From NCBI RefSeq assembly GCF_013140855.1, contig NZ_JABBPG010000002.1, forward strand, positions 682,001-746,000: a stretch of DNA of 64,000 bases. The letters are read 5' to 3'. This stretch comes from Pseudoalteromonas caenipelagi. GTDB lineage: Bacteria > Pseudomonadota > Gammaproteobacteria > Enterobacterales > Alteromonadaceae. The translations under genes and the position numbers were made by a program. Of this stretch, positions 54,131-62,958 are shown piece after piece. The notes beneath the pieces are model-generated. The model worked only from the letters and a program-made list of their open reading frames with translations. It did not search any database and was not told the DNA's origin. Within the stretch, counting starts at the first letter, position 1; every line of letters starts with the position of its first letter.

Positions 54131-55357
54131 ATGGCATATATGCTGGTTAAATTAAAAAACTTTGGCCCTGGCGTGATTGTAACCGCGGCATTCATTGGCC
54201 CAGGTACAATAACCGCCTGTACATTAGCGGGTGCTAACTTTGGGTATGCGCTGCTATGGGCTTTGTTATTTGCAACGGTGGCAACGATTATTCTGCAGGA
54301 AATGTCGGCGCGTGTCGGAATTGTCACGCAAAAAGGACTTGGTGAAGTGATCAACCAATCGTTATCTCACTCATTTTGGAAGTGGCCGTTGTTTGCGCTG
54401 ATAATCATTGCCATCTGCATTGGTAATGCCGCTTATGAAGCCGGTAATTTGGTGGGAGCTGCACTTGGTATTGAAGCGATAACGAACACTCATAAGTGGA
54501 TTTTTAGAGGGTCTATCATTGCCTTGACTGCCATTGGGGCAATTATTTTAATGCAGGGCACTTATAAACAAATTGAACGTATATTAATTACTTTAGTCTC
54601 TGTTATGGCATTGGCCTTTATCATTACCTTTTTTTTAGTTAAGCCTGACTTTGCGCTGTTGTTTAAAGGGTTGGTTTCTCCTGCAATACCAGAGGGCAGT
54701 TTGCTTACGGTAATTGCGTTGATTGGCACGACAGTCGTGCCTTATAATCTGTTTTTACACGCCTCTACCGCTAAGTCACATTGGTCAACACCCGACGATA
54801 TTCCAAAAGCGCGCTCTGATACTATTATTTCAATTGGATTAGGTGGGCTAATCGCTATTTTGGTTACTGCTACGGCGGCTGCCAGCATTTTTACTTTAGG
54901 GTTGAGTGTGAATAGTGCGCTTGATATGGCGATAATTTTCGAGCCAACGTTTGGTAGTTTGTCTAAATATTTACTGGGTATTGGGCTATTTGCTGCGGGC
55001 TTGAGCAGTGTGATCACTGCGCCTCTTGCCACCGCATACGTGATCTCTGAGTTGCTTGATCTTAAAGGCGATGTCAATTCTAAATCATTTCGACTCATTT
55101 CAATCAGTATCATTATCATCGGGGCATTGCTTTCGATGGCGAACATTAAACCGATCCAAATCATTATTTTAGCGCAATTTGCCAACGGCTTACTATTACC
55201 CATCATTGCTGGTTTTTTACTGTATGCAATGAACAATCGCAGTATGTTAGGACAGCATGCTAATACCAAGTGGTCAAACTTTTTGGGCTTTTCGGTATTG
55301 CTTTTTACTGCGTTTTTAGGGGTAAGGTTAATAGCAAAATCATTGGGCTTATATTAA
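54131..55357 (+). CDS. Nramp-superfamily transporter lacking the canonical metal site
   Basis: 408 aa with about 11 membrane helices. The family pattern is clear from FGPGVIVTAAFIGPGTITACTLAGANFGYALLW, but TM1 carries GPGT (23-26) where metal transporters have DPGN, and TM6 carries VVPYN (202-206) where they have MPHN. Both the Asp/Asn ligands and the selectivity Met are therefore replaced. It may move a different substrate or Mg-like ion. It starts 58 bp after the chemoreceptor gene. The family call is sure, the substrate is not. Confidence 0.88.
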   Translation: MAYMLVKLKNFGPGVIVTAAFIGPGTITACTLAGANFGYALLWALLFATVATIILQEMSARVGIVTQKGLGEVINQSLSHSFWKWPLFALIIIAICIGNAAYEAGNLVGAALGIEAITNTHKWIFRGSIIALTAIGAIILMQGTYKQIERILITLVSVMALAFIITFFLVKPDFALLFKGLVSPAIPEGSLLTVIALIGTTVVPYNLFLHASTAKSHWSTPDDIPKARSDTIISIGLGGLIAILVTATAAASIFTLGLSVNSALDMAIIFEPTFGSLSKYLLGIGLFAAGLSSVITAPLATAYVISELLDLKGDVNSKSFRLISISIIIIGALLSMANIKPIQIIILAQFANGLLLPIIAGFLLYAMNNRSMLGQHANTKWSNFLGFSVLLFTAFLGVRLIAKSLGLY

Positions 55358-55455
55358 AGCGCGCAATTTTTAATTTTCACGGTTATTTCACATCTCATCC
55401 TTTAGCTTAGGTATTCATCTTCGGTGTTCATACTATAAGTTAAAGGAAGTCACTC

Positions 55456-56565
55456 ATGTACAAATTAATATTACCCACGGTTTTACTTGCTGCAAGTTTC
55501 ACTATATATGCTGGTGATGCGCCAAATGTGGTCATGGTGCTCAGCAGTCATGGCCAACTCAATGCTGATGGTGAGTTGGTTCAGCCAGGCTATGAATTTG
55601 ACGAGCTAAGTAAAGCTTATCGTGTTTTTAAGGCGAATGGTTTAGACATTACTTTTGCAAGTCCAGCGGGCGGCAAACCAATTGCAGACAAATTTGATAA
55701 GCAAAAACCGTATAACCAAGCGTTTTTACAAGACACTCCGGCCGTTACTGCGTTAAGTGCAACCTACAAAATAAGCGAACTAGATGCAGGTGATATCGAT
55801 GCTGTGTTTGTGGTTGGGGGTAAGGGTCCTATGTTTGACTTGCATCAACATAAGCCGCTGCAAAGCTTGATAGCCAACGTCTACGAGCAAAAAGGCGTTG
55901 TTTCAGCTGTGTGCCACGGTCCTGCTGCATTTGTAGATGTTAAGCTAAGTAATGGGCAATATTTAGTTGCTAATAAGCGTGTCAATGGTTTTACTAATGA
56001 AGAAGAAGTGGCGTTTGGTAAAAAGTGGCGACCTCACTTTGCGTTTTTGCTAGAAGATAAACTCAAAGAACGCGGTGCGCAGTTTACCCAGGCAGGGCTG
56101 ATGCTAAATCATGTACAAATAGATGGCAACTTAATTACTGGTCAGAACCCATTTTCAACTGCTGACACTGCAATAGAAGTTGTACGTGCGTTAGGGTTAG
56201 AGCCTGTAGAATTGCCGCCGAATAAAGATGATAAAACCATGGCTTTGGTTGCAAAAATGATGGCAGGTGAACAACAGGCTATAGCAACCTACGAGCAGAA
56301 CAAACAAGACTATGACACTATGCTAGTGGCAATGTCAGGTATCTATCAGTTACAGTTTGCTGAGCAAGAGCAAACTGTAGACCGTGCGGTTAAGCTACTG
56401 GAGCTTACCCAAAAACAAGTAAACCATCCAATGCTTGATTTAAATCTAGCACAGGGCTATATCAAACAAAATAAACAGCAACAAGCAAAAGCAGTGGTAG
56501 AGGCGGTGATCAAATCACATCCAGACAACCAAAAAGCAAAAGAACTGCTGTTGTCTTTACAGTGA
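55456..56565 (+). CDS. Exported DJ-1/PfpI-family protein with C-terminal helical tail
   Basis: 369 aa with a signal peptide (LLAASFTIYAGDAP). Residues about 22-245 are a class I glutamine-amidotransferase-like DJ-1/PfpI domain with the nucleophile elbow VSAVCHGPAAF (Cys) and a His-Gly pair, as in Hsp31-like chaperones or glyoxalases. The C-terminal ~115 residues are helical and TPR-like (ARGY-type spacing in NLAQGYIKQNKQQQAKAVVEAVIKSHPDNQKAKELL). The periplasmic location and the tail are unusual for this family. The enzymatic reaction is not known. Confidence 0.85.
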   Translation: MYKLILPTVLLAASFTIYAGDAPNVVMVLSSHGQLNADGELVQPGYEFDELSKAYRVFKANGLDITFASPAGGKPIADKFDKQKPYNQAFLQDTPAVTALSATYKISELDAGDIDAVFVVGGKGPMFDLHQHKPLQSLIANVYEQKGVVSAVCHGPAAFVDVKLSNGQYLVANKRVNGFTNEEEVAFGKKWRPHFAFLLEDKLKERGAQFTQAGLMLNHVQIDGNLITGQNPFSTADTAIEVVRALGLEPVELPPNKDDKTMALVAKMMAGEQQAIATYEQNKQDYDTMLVAMSGIYQLQFAEQEQTVDRAVKLLELTQKQVNHPMLDLNLAQGYIKQNKQQQAKAVVEAVIKSHPDNQKAKELLLSLQ

Positions 56566-56586
56566 TGTTGTTGGTGTTTATGTTGG

Positions 56587-56615
56587 CGCAAGTTGTTAAA
56601 TAACTTGCGTCATTT
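56587..56615 (+). terminator. Candidate terminator after the DJ-1 gene
   Basis: CGCAAGTT (56587-56594) and AACTTGCG (56602-56609) form a perfect 8-bp stem with a 7-nt loop, followed by TCATTTT. The T run is weak. Confidence 0.5.
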
Positions 56616-56648
56616 TGCCAATTTACAGCGGTTCTATTTTAGTTAAAA

Positions 56649-57428
56649 CTAGCCTGCATGACTCAATATCCTGTCTTCGTATATATCTTTTATAATGGCG
56701 CAAACTTCAGCACCCACCTGCGTATTATGACTGTCTATAAAGAAATGGTCGCCTGCGAAGTTTTTATAGGTGAACTTACCTGAAAAATAGTTTTGCCAAT
56801 CGCGTTGTTCTTGCTCGGTTATTTCGTCTTTTTCCCCGGCAAATACACTAAGATCAGCGGGAAATTGTTCAGAGCCAGTATATCTATAAGTATCAGCCAG
56901 TTTGAAGTCGGCACGTAGTACCGGCATAAATAGGGTCATCAGCTCTTCGTTTTCAAGCACTGCCGGTGGGGTACCGTTTAGGTCTTTAAGTTTTTTGATA
57001 AAGGCATCATCATCTAGCAAGTGTGTGCAGTTTTTACTGCGGTCTTTGCTCGGATTAGCACTACCAGAGGCAACAAAATGACAGGGAGTTTGTAAGCCGC
57101 GTTGGTGCATTTTTCTTAGTATTTCAAAAGATACCCTTGCCCCGAGACTGTGCCCATAAAAAATGAAGTCGCAGTTTAAATGGGGGGTTAATACCTCAAT
57201 CAGTGTATCAGTTAAGGTGTCCATACAATCTGCAGGGGGCTCACTAAAGCGACTACCTCGTCCTGGCATTGAAACCATGATTTGTTCGACGTATTGAGGA
57301 AGCGTGCTTTGCCAGTCGCTAAACGATCTTGTGCTACCTCCAGCATATGGGAAACAGATTAGCTTTAACGTCGCTTGTGGGTTTGGGTTAGGAATATGTA
57401 ACCAGGGTGTTGCTGCTAAGTGACTCAT
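56649..57428 (-). CDS. Type II thioesterase (GrsT/SrfAD-like)
   Basis: 259 aa alpha/beta hydrolase. It starts WLHIPNPNPQATLKLICFPYAGGSTRSFSDW, the classical type II thioesterase opening; it carries MPGRGSRF, the nucleophile elbow YGHSLGARVSFEI and a final His in GDHFFIDSH. Such enzymes free misprimed carrier proteins in NRPS/PKS pathways or release fatty acids. No NRPS or PKS gene is in this window, so the partner is elsewhere or absent. It diverges from the cpdB-like gene. Confidence 0.92.
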   Translation of the reverse strand: MSHLAATPWLHIPNPNPQATLKLICFPYAGGSTRSFSDWQSTLPQYVEQIMVSMPGRGSRFSEPPADCMDTLTDTLIEVLTPHLNCDFIFYGHSLGARVSFEILRKMHQRGLQTPCHFVASGSANPSKDRSKNCTHLLDDDAFIKKLKDLNGTPPAVLENEELMTLFMPVLRADFKLADTYRYTGSEQFPADLSVFAGEKDEITEQEQRDWQNYFSGKFTYKNFAGDHFFIDSHNTQVGAEVCAIIKDIYEDRILSHAG

Positions 57429-57550
57429 TTTAATGCTCTTTTTTGATTCTTAGTCATTTTTCGAGATATAAGTTTGAGTGTATCTCTTTAGTGCCTAAAA
57501 AGAAACCTGTCAAGTCTCTATAGCAAAACACACAATTATTTTGTACCTAA

Positions 57551-57579
57551 AAGTCATAATTCTGGCATCAATTTGCCAT
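57551..57579 (+). promoter_or_regulatory. Predicted Pho box array upstream of the cpdB-like gene
   Basis: Three 7-mers spaced every 11 bp: AAGTCAT (57551-57557), CTGGCAT (57562-57568) and TTGCCAT (57573-57579), matching CTGTCAT at 5, 6 and 5 of 7, with AT-rich 4-bp spacers. The last two form an 18-bp Pho box. It lies 76 bp before the ATG at 57655. Confidence 0.65.
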
Positions 57580-57654
57580 GAATAATTCGCCTAATTGTCT
57601 TTTTTCCACTCTATAGTACTTGCTCTAATTTAGATAAAACAAAGAGCACGGATT

Positions 57655-59697
57655 ATGAAAACAAAGTTATTACCATTAGCAATATTGTGTGGCTCAAGCG
57701 CATTATTTGCTGGCTGTTCAGATTCAGACAATAGCAAAGCTGTGAAAAAAGTTGAGGTGTCAAAACCAGTTATTGTAAGTGAGGGTACAAAGATAGAAGT
57801 ACGTTTATTAGAAACAACCGACTTACACGCTAATCTTTTAAACTATAACTATTTTGCTGATAAGCAAGACGATAAAGTGGGTCTGGTAAAAACGGCGGCG
57901 CTTATTCGCCAAGCAAGAGAGCAAGCCACTAACTCAGTGTTGGTTGATAACGGCGATTTAATCCAAGGTAGTCCGTTGGGCGACTATATGGCTAAGGTTA
58001 AAAATTTGGCTGATGGCGATGTACACCCGGTATATGCTGCAATGAATACGCTAAATTATGATGTGGCGAATATTGGTAACCACGAATTTAACTTTGGCTT
58101 AGCGTTTTTAAACGAAGCGATTGACGATGCTAACTTTCCATACATTTCGGCCAACGTATTTAAAGACGATGGTGATGATGATGCAAACAATGACGAGCCT
58201 TTGTTTTCACCTTACGTGATCCAAGATAAAACCTTCAAAGATACACAAGGAAAAATTCACACGATTAAAGTTGGTTTTATTGGCTTTGTACCGCCACAAA
58301 TTATGCAGTGGGATAAAGCGAATTTAGAAGGCAAAGTCATCGCCAAAGATATCGTTGCAATGGCGAATAAATACGTGCCTAAAATGAAAGAAGAAGGGGC
58401 TGATTTAATCGTCGCTATTCCACACTCTGGCTTAGAGGTAAGTGCTCACAAACCTTTGGCTGAAAATGCAAGCTACTACTTGTCTAAAGTTGAAGGCATA
58501 GATGCCATCATGTTTGGTCACGCGCATGCTAACTTTCCTGGCGCTCGTTATGAAGGCCTAGTAGAGCACGGTGTCGATATTGAAAAAGGCACGATTAATG
58601 GTGTAGCAGCTGTGATGCCAGGTTTTTGGGGAAATAACCTAGGTGTGATTGATTTAACGCTGGAGTATCAATCAGGTGCATGGCAGGTGAGCGACTCACA
58701 GTCTTCTTTACAGCCGATTTATAAAACCGATGAAAACCGTGCCACAATCGCACTGGTTGAAAACGATGCGCAAGTTGAGTCTGCAATAACCCAAGCACAC
58801 CAAGAGACACGAGATTGGGTTAATGCACCCTTTGCCAAAATTGCGGCACCAGTAAACAGTTATTTTGCGCTCGTAAATGATGACCCTTCAATCCAAATCG
58901 TAACAGACGCACAAATTTGGTATACCCAAAAAATCGTGCAAGGCACAGAATTAGAGGGGTTACCTATCTTATCTGCGGGGGCGCCGTTTAGATCGGGCCG
59001 TGGTGGGGCTGACGATTATACATCTATCGCTATGGGTGATATTGCCTATCGTAACGTAGCTGACTTGTACATTTATCCAAATGTATTGAAAGTGCTAAAG
59101 CTAAACGGTGCGCAAGTTAAAGAGTGGCTAGAAATGTCAGCGGCTCAATTCCAACAAATTGATACAAGTAGTGCTGATGTACAGATGCTTATCAATGCAC
59201 AGTTTCCCTCTTATAACTTTGATGTGATTGATGGCATAACCTATCAAATTGATGTCACTCAACCTGCTCGTTATAACGCAACAGGAGAGAAGGTGTCTGA
59301 TAGCCAGCGTATTGTCGAGCTTAAATACCAAGGTAAACCTGTTGATGCAGAGCAAAAGTTTTTGGTTGCAACGAATAACTATCGTGCGTCTGGTGGTGGT
59401 AACTTCCCAGCGATTACAGCGGATAAAATTGTTGTTGATTCACCAGATGAAAACCGCCAAGTGGTAGCCGACTACATTGCTTACCAAAGTAGCAAAAATA
59501 ATGGTAAAGGCTTAAACCCATCGGCTGATATGAACTGGTCATTTGCGCCTGTTGCAAACGTGCAGATTCTCTTTGCCAGCTCAAATAGTGACGATGCAAA
59601 AGCATATGCACAGCAATTCAGTCACATCATTCCTACAACTGAAGTTAATGAAGATGGTTTTGCGATTTACCAGCTTGATTTAACTCAACCTCAGTAA
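57655..59697 (+). CDS. cpdB: Exported 2',3'-cyclic-nucleotide phosphodiesterase/3'-nucleotidase, CpdB-like
   Basis: 680 aa. The signal peptide ends in the lipobox FAGC, so it may be a lipoprotein, unlike soluble E. coli CpdB (647 aa). Metallophosphoesterase motifs are LLETTDLHANLLNYNY, VDNGDLIQGSPLGDY, NIGNHEFNFGLAFL, VAIPHSGLE and MFGHAHANFPG. The C-terminal 5'-nucleotidase domain contains GRGGADDYTSI and ASGGGNFPAI. It recovers nucleosides and phosphate from RNA breakdown products. The upstream Pho boxes fit a phosphate-starvation role. Confidence 0.94.
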   Translation: MKTKLLPLAILCGSSALFAGCSDSDNSKAVKKVEVSKPVIVSEGTKIEVRLLETTDLHANLLNYNYFADKQDDKVGLVKTAALIRQAREQATNSVLVDNGDLIQGSPLGDYMAKVKNLADGDVHPVYAAMNTLNYDVANIGNHEFNFGLAFLNEAIDDANFPYISANVFKDDGDDDANNDEPLFSPYVIQDKTFKDTQGKIHTIKVGFIGFVPPQIMQWDKANLEGKVIAKDIVAMANKYVPKMKEEGADLIVAIPHSGLEVSAHKPLAENASYYLSKVEGIDAIMFGHAHANFPGARYEGLVEHGVDIEKGTINGVAAVMPGFWGNNLGVIDLTLEYQSGAWQVSDSQSSLQPIYKTDENRATIALVENDAQVESAITQAHQETRDWVNAPFAKIAAPVNSYFALVNDDPSIQIVTDAQIWYTQKIVQGTELEGLPILSAGAPFRSGRGGADDYTSIAMGDIAYRNVADLYIYPNVLKVLKLNGAQVKEWLEMSAAQFQQIDTSSADVQMLINAQFPSYNFDVIDGITYQIDVTQPARYNATGEKVSDSQRIVELKYQGKPVDAEQKFLVATNNYRASGGGNFPAITADKIVVDSPDENRQVVADYIAYQSSKNNGKGLNPSADMNWSFAPVANVQILFASSNSDDAKAYAQQFSHIIPTTEVNEDGFAIYQLDLTQPQ

Positions 59698-59720
59698 TTT
59701 GTGCTGATCTAGCACAAAGT

Positions 59721-59745
59721 GAGCAGCCTTACTGATGGGCTGCTC
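59721..59745 (+). terminator. Hairpin between cpdB and the OB-repeat gene
   Basis: GAGCAGCC (59721-59728) pairs with GGGCTGCTC (59737-59745). There is no T tract, so it may be a stability element or rho-dependent pause rather than a terminator. Confidence 0.4.
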
Positions 59746-59816
59746 ATGATGACCCCTAGCTGCAGTCTTTGTTATGCAAAGTGATAGGAATTTCAAACAA
59801 TAACGGGAACTTAAAC

Positions 59817-62012
59817 ATGAAACCTATGTATAGAAACAGCGCTTTGGCGTTGCTACTAGGTGCAAGTATTGCCAGCGGCTCGGCTTTTGCGGCTGATGCA
59901 TATAGCTGGAACAATATTGCGCCGGTAAAAACGCCGTCAGTGAGTAATAATAATGGCAAAACGGTTTATTTTGATGTGTCACATGGTGGTGTTGAAGGCA
60001 ATGCTGACTGGGTGATCGACGGTGGTTTTTCTGATTTTGCTGATGCTCTGGTACGCGAAGGCTACACCGTAAAAGAGTATCGCGGTGTTGACCTTAATAA
60101 TGATGGTCGTATTCGCTTTTATGATGATCGCGTTAATGGCACAAACCAAAATGAAGCCATTATTACTTATGATGCAATTAAAAATGCCGATGTATTGGTT
60201 CTAGCTGAAACAAATAGACCATTCACTTTGAGTGAACAAGCGGCCTTAGAGCAATTTGTTGCAGCTGGTAAAGGCATATTTTTTGTTGCCGATCACTATG
60301 ATGCTGACCGCAACTTAAATACTTGGGATGCTACAGAAGTATTTAACGGTTATAACCGTTCAGATTTAAGCAAATACAACATGGGGGGCGCTTACGGTGA
60401 TTGGCGTAACCCTAAAAGTGCCAATGCAGGTTGGTTAGTTGAAAACTTTGGTATTCGTTTTCGTTTTAACGCAGTGGACTACAAGCAAGGTGTCAGTGGC
60501 GTTGTTGAGAGCTCAAAAACCGAAGGGATCACACAAGGTGTACAGCCAATCTTAATGGCGGCAGGTGCAACCCTTGCGATTGTTGACCCTCAAAAAGCCA
60601 AAGGTTTAGTGTACTTTTCACCTTCTGATACACCTGTAAAATGGAAACATGCAAAAGACCAAGGTTTATATTTTGGTGGTGCGGCAGAAGGCCCCTATGC
60701 AGCAATTGCTAAATCGGGTGCAGGTAAAGCTGCATTTATCGGTGACTCTTCACCCATTGAAGATGCAACACCTAAATATCGCCGTCAAGATAACGGTAAT
60801 ACTAAAAAAACCTATCCAGGGTGGACTGACTCTGGCAATGCGGCAGTACTTGCGGTCAATATTGTTAATTGGTTAGCAACGCCAGAAAGTTATCAATACT
60901 TTGATGGGTCTAATGGTCGTGTAAGCGGTGTTGCAACGCCTACGCCGATGGCAACGCAAGAGTTTAGCGATCCAAACAACGGGCAACCTTGGGGTAGTCC
61001 TGCAAGCGGCTTTAACGCTTGGAATACCGATACTTACAAAAACAACTCGTTCAACGCGCCATTTGGTGATGGACAAACTAACCCAGATCCAGACCCAGAC
61101 CCTGATCCAACGCCTACACCGGGTAGCACTGTATCTGTTGAGCAAGCACTTGCGGCAACAGTCGGCACTGAATTAGCGGTTATCGGTAAAGTAACGGCAG
61201 CAGTTAACGGTATTTATGGTTTGAATTTGACGGATTTGAACAATCCAGCAAGCAGTATTTATGTGAAGCTTGAAAGTAGTCAGCGTGCTGATTTTAACCC
61301 GCAGTTGAACCCAAGCATTCTTAACCAAAATATCATTGTAACGGGTAAACGTAACAGCTACATGGGTAGCCCAGGTATTCGTTATGTGAGCGATATTCAC
61401 ATTGCCCCTACAGCGCTGTCTGTTGAGCAAGCATTAGCGACAGCACAAGGTGAAACAATTGAGCTGACAGGCCGCGTAAAGTCAGCACTTAACGATATTT
61501 ATGCATTGGTATTAGAAGACGCGAACAACCCAAGCTTTACTATCAATGTAAAACTTGAAAAGTCGCAACGCAGCCAGTTTAGCCCACAGCTAAACCCTTC
61601 TATTCTAGATGCGCAATTGTTGATCAAAGGTGTGCGCGATAGTTACATGAGTGCACCGGGTGTTCGTCAGGTAAGCGTAATTGAAATCTTCGATGGTAGC
61701 GGAACATCACAACCAGACCCAAGTGGTGACTTGTCAGTATCGGATGTCTTGGCAATGAACAACGGTCAAGCGGTAGTCGTAGCTGGTGTGATTAGCGCAG
61801 CTGTCAATGGTCAATATGCATTGGCATTAAGCGATGATAACAACAGTGCGAATACGCTTTATATCAAGCTTGAGTCTTCGCAGCGCAGTACATTTAGCCC
61901 ACAACTAAACCCTAGCCTATTAGGTAAGCGTTTACGTGTTGAAGGCATTAAAAATGACTACATGAGCCATGCTGGAGTTCGCAGTGTGAGTAAACTAACC
62001 ATTTTAGATTAA
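59817..62012 (+). CDS. Secreted protein with three OB-like (DUF6359-type) repeats
   Basis: 731 aa from the ATG at 59817, giving a clean signal peptide (ALALLLGASIASGSAFA); an upstream ATG at 59769 would obscure it. Residues about 30-370 form an alpha/beta domain with GKTVYFDVSHGGVEG, ADVLVLAETNRPF and GIFFVADHYDAD, resembling a glutamine-amidotransferase-like (DUF4350-type) fold. A Pro/Asp-rich linker precedes three ~90-residue repeats, each SVEQALA...G.V...NGIYGL...L.DA.NP...I.VKLE.SQR..F.PQLNPS. Its role is unknown; OB-like repeats may bind nucleic acid or glycan. Lies behind cpdB in the same direction. Confidence 0.72.
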   Translation: MKPMYRNSALALLLGASIASGSAFAADAYSWNNIAPVKTPSVSNNNGKTVYFDVSHGGVEGNADWVIDGGFSDFADALVREGYTVKEYRGVDLNNDGRIRFYDDRVNGTNQNEAIITYDAIKNADVLVLAETNRPFTLSEQAALEQFVAAGKGIFFVADHYDADRNLNTWDATEVFNGYNRSDLSKYNMGGAYGDWRNPKSANAGWLVENFGIRFRFNAVDYKQGVSGVVESSKTEGITQGVQPILMAAGATLAIVDPQKAKGLVYFSPSDTPVKWKHAKDQGLYFGGAAEGPYAAIAKSGAGKAAFIGDSSPIEDATPKYRRQDNGNTKKTYPGWTDSGNAAVLAVNIVNWLATPESYQYFDGSNGRVSGVATPTPMATQEFSDPNNGQPWGSPASGFNAWNTDTYKNNSFNAPFGDGQTNPDPDPDPDPTPTPGSTVSVEQALAATVGTELAVIGKVTAAVNGIYGLNLTDLNNPASSIYVKLESSQRADFNPQLNPSILNQNIIVTGKRNSYMGSPGIRYVSDIHIAPTALSVEQALATAQGETIELTGRVKSALNDIYALVLEDANNPSFTINVKLEKSQRSQFSPQLNPSILDAQLLIKGVRDSYMSAPGVRQVSVIEIFDGSGTSQPDPSGDLSVSDVLAMNNGQAVVVAGVISAAVNGQYALALSDDNNSANTLYIKLESSQRSTFSPQLNPSLLGKRLRVEGIKNDYMSHAGVRSVSKLTILD

Positions 62013-62028
62013 TCTTTCTGTCGATTTT

Positions 62029-62053
62029 AAAAAGGGCCGCATGGCCCTTTTTT
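62029..62053. terminator. Bidirectional terminator
   Basis: AAAAAGGGCC (62029-62038) pairs with GGCCCTTTTT (62043-62052) around GCAT. The A/T tails serve the OB-repeat gene and the convergent hydrolase gene. Confidence 0.92.
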
Positions 62054-62054
62054 G

Positions 62055-62801
62055 TCAGATCTTCTGTAATTTGTCACAGCGAATGTTCTTCACATAGCCA
62101 TCAATGATTTTACTGATGTGTGCTTTAAGCCAGTTAGGGCCATAGTCACTCATATCATTGTGCCTAGACTTGGCTATCTTCACGATACAACTACCATATT
62201 GCTGCTGTTCAGCGTCCGTGGGCAGTACCCCAGGATCAGCTGGATAGTCACTGGCACGAATTGAGAGTATGTTTATTTTATTTGTTCTAGGTAAAGGGAC
62301 GCGGCGGTGGTCAAGGGTAATAATGGTATTCACATATTGCGCATCTGAATTACCTAGCAGAGCTGAAATATCTCCGCCATTGGAGTGCCCAATTAGAGTG
62401 AGGTGGTCAAAGTCGTAGTTTGGAAATTTAGGCGCAAGATAATCTCTTACGACTGAAACGGTTTTAGCGCCGCGTTGCCAGTTTTCCATGCGTGTTTCAT
62501 ATAAATTGCCTTCAACAGAAAGCGGTGGGTCGCTGGGGAGTTCATGGCCAATGGCTACTGTTAAATAATCTAATTGGTTAAGCTGTGTGGAAATAAACTG
62601 ATATTGAGTATGTTCAACGCGATAGCCTGCACCAATAAACGCTACTTTACATGGTTGAATCTGGGTACAATTTTGTGCATTCTGAGGGGCGCTGATTTCG
62701 ATTGGGATATGGCGGTCGCGCTCGATATCATGTATTGATGACAGTTCAGCATATGTGCTCATAGAACTTAGTAAAGCAATGGTGCTTAAAATATGGTGCA
62801 T
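62055..62801 (-). CDS. Exported alpha/beta hydrolase
   Basis: 248 aa from the ATG at 62801, chosen because AAGGA lies 5 nt upstream; the frame is open to 62843. A signal peptide MHHILSTIALLSSMSTYA precedes the catalytic domain. The nucleophile elbow is LTLIGHSNGGDISALLG, and the acid and His are likely in IRASDYPAD and SRHNDMSDYG. The segment RDRHIPIEISAP is typical of a small-carboxylesterase family. It is convergent with the OB-repeat gene across a shared terminator. The natural substrate is unknown. Confidence 0.8.
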   Translation of the reverse strand: MHHILSTIALLSSMSTYAELSSIHDIERDRHIPIEISAPQNAQNCTQIQPCKVAFIGAGYRVEHTQYQFISTQLNQLDYLTVAIGHELPSDPPLSVEGNLYETRMENWQRGAKTVSVVRDYLAPKFPNYDFDHLTLIGHSNGGDISALLGNSDAQYVNTIITLDHRRVPLPRTNKINILSIRASDYPADPGVLPTDAEQQQYGSCIVKIAKSRHNDMSDYGPNWLKAHISKIIDGYVKNIRCDKLQKI

Positions 62802-62958
62802 TTTCATCCTTAAGTTTATTTTTATGGTTATTTTGTGTTTCATAAACTGCTAACAGCGCCTTTATAGCAAAAACGTTTGCATATTACGATAGTCTTGAAA
62901 AATACATGTGTGTTGCAACATGCACACTCGAATTAATAGCGGTTTTAAAAGGATTTAT

